Positions 62,332 through 64,000 of a stretch of 64,000 nucleotides of DNA are shown here, piece after piece (positions within the stretch are counted from its first letter, which is position 1; every line of letters begins with the position of its first letter). A program made the position numbers and the translations under genes. Source of the stretch: Gammaproteobacteria bacterium (lineage in GTDB: Bacteria; Pseudomonadota; Gammaproteobacteria; Ga0077554; Ga007554); the NCBI GenBank assembly GCA_040183005.1, contig JAMPIW010000007.1, positions 1,826,001 through 1,890,000 of the forward strand, in the 5' to 3' direction. The notes under the pieces are model-generated. The model was not told where the DNA came from. It did no database searches and worked only from the letters and a program-made list of their open reading frames with translations.

Positions 62332-64000
<1,669 letters not shown>

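Overview
The window looks like the chromosome of an aerobic, chemolithoautotrophic proteobacterium, most likely a gammaproteobacterium related to sulfur oxidisers. This placement is inferred from gene content; no phylogeny could be run. The supporting genes are phosphoribulokinase (Calvin cycle), an alternative complex III (quinol to cytochrome c), Coq7 (ubiquinone synthesis), the dusB-fis pair, Crp, CysB, E. coli-type SpeD, and a sulfite reductase fused to a TusA-like domain. No phage, transposase gene or CRISPR array was seen. The mobile DNA consists of a lone integron cassette and several families of palindromic repeats.

Layout. 1-5400: a giant AsmA-like envelope protein, tRNA-Met, a 485-bp integron gene cassette with an intact attC site, and mtnC. 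5400-9900: a periplasmic cluster (Tat metallophosphoesterase, monoheme cytochrome, DUF1566 protein, tetraheme cytochrome fused to a degenerate 5'-nucleotidase-like domain), then a YgjP-type peptidase. 9900-19500: purine and housekeeping genes (tsaC-purD, purH, dusB-fis) with YihY, SulP and a chemoreceptor. 19600-28700: glcF, coq7, a secreted serine protease, speD, a DUF5666 lipoprotein, VOC and OsmC proteins, crp and an outer-membrane protein. 28700-35500: a minus-strand rpe-gph-trpE-trpG-trpD-trpC run interrupted by DUF2283, HEPN and nucleotidyltransferase genes. 35600-42500: two envelope genes and two large tandem paralogous secreted parallel-beta proteins with matching promoters. 42800-50500: the seven-gene alternative complex III operon (A, B1, B2, C, D, E, F). 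50500-61100: an HtrA-type protease, cysB, a sulfonate-type ABC transporter, a TauE exporter, sulfite reductase-TusA, APS reductase and phosphoribulokinase. 61100-64000: a PAP2 phosphatase, then 5S rRNA and the 3' part of 23S rRNA on the minus strand.

How the parts fit. Complex III would pass quinol electrons to cytochrome c for respiration. APS reductase and the sulfite reductase fusion would make sulfide for biosynthesis; the CysB-type regulator and the importer beside them suggest a sulfur-supply regulon. Phosphoribulokinase marks CO2 fixation.

The most unusual items are: (1) a 143-bp repeat present twice, whose 20-bp outer arms differ almost completely between copies yet stay base-paired, with further compensatory changes in inner stems; (2) the solitary integron cassette; (3) the sulfite reductase-TusA fusion with cluster-type cysteines in both halves; (4) the 5'-nucleotidase-like domain lacking metal ligands fused to a tetraheme cytochrome; (5) the HEPN/nucleotidyltransferase module inside the trp operon.
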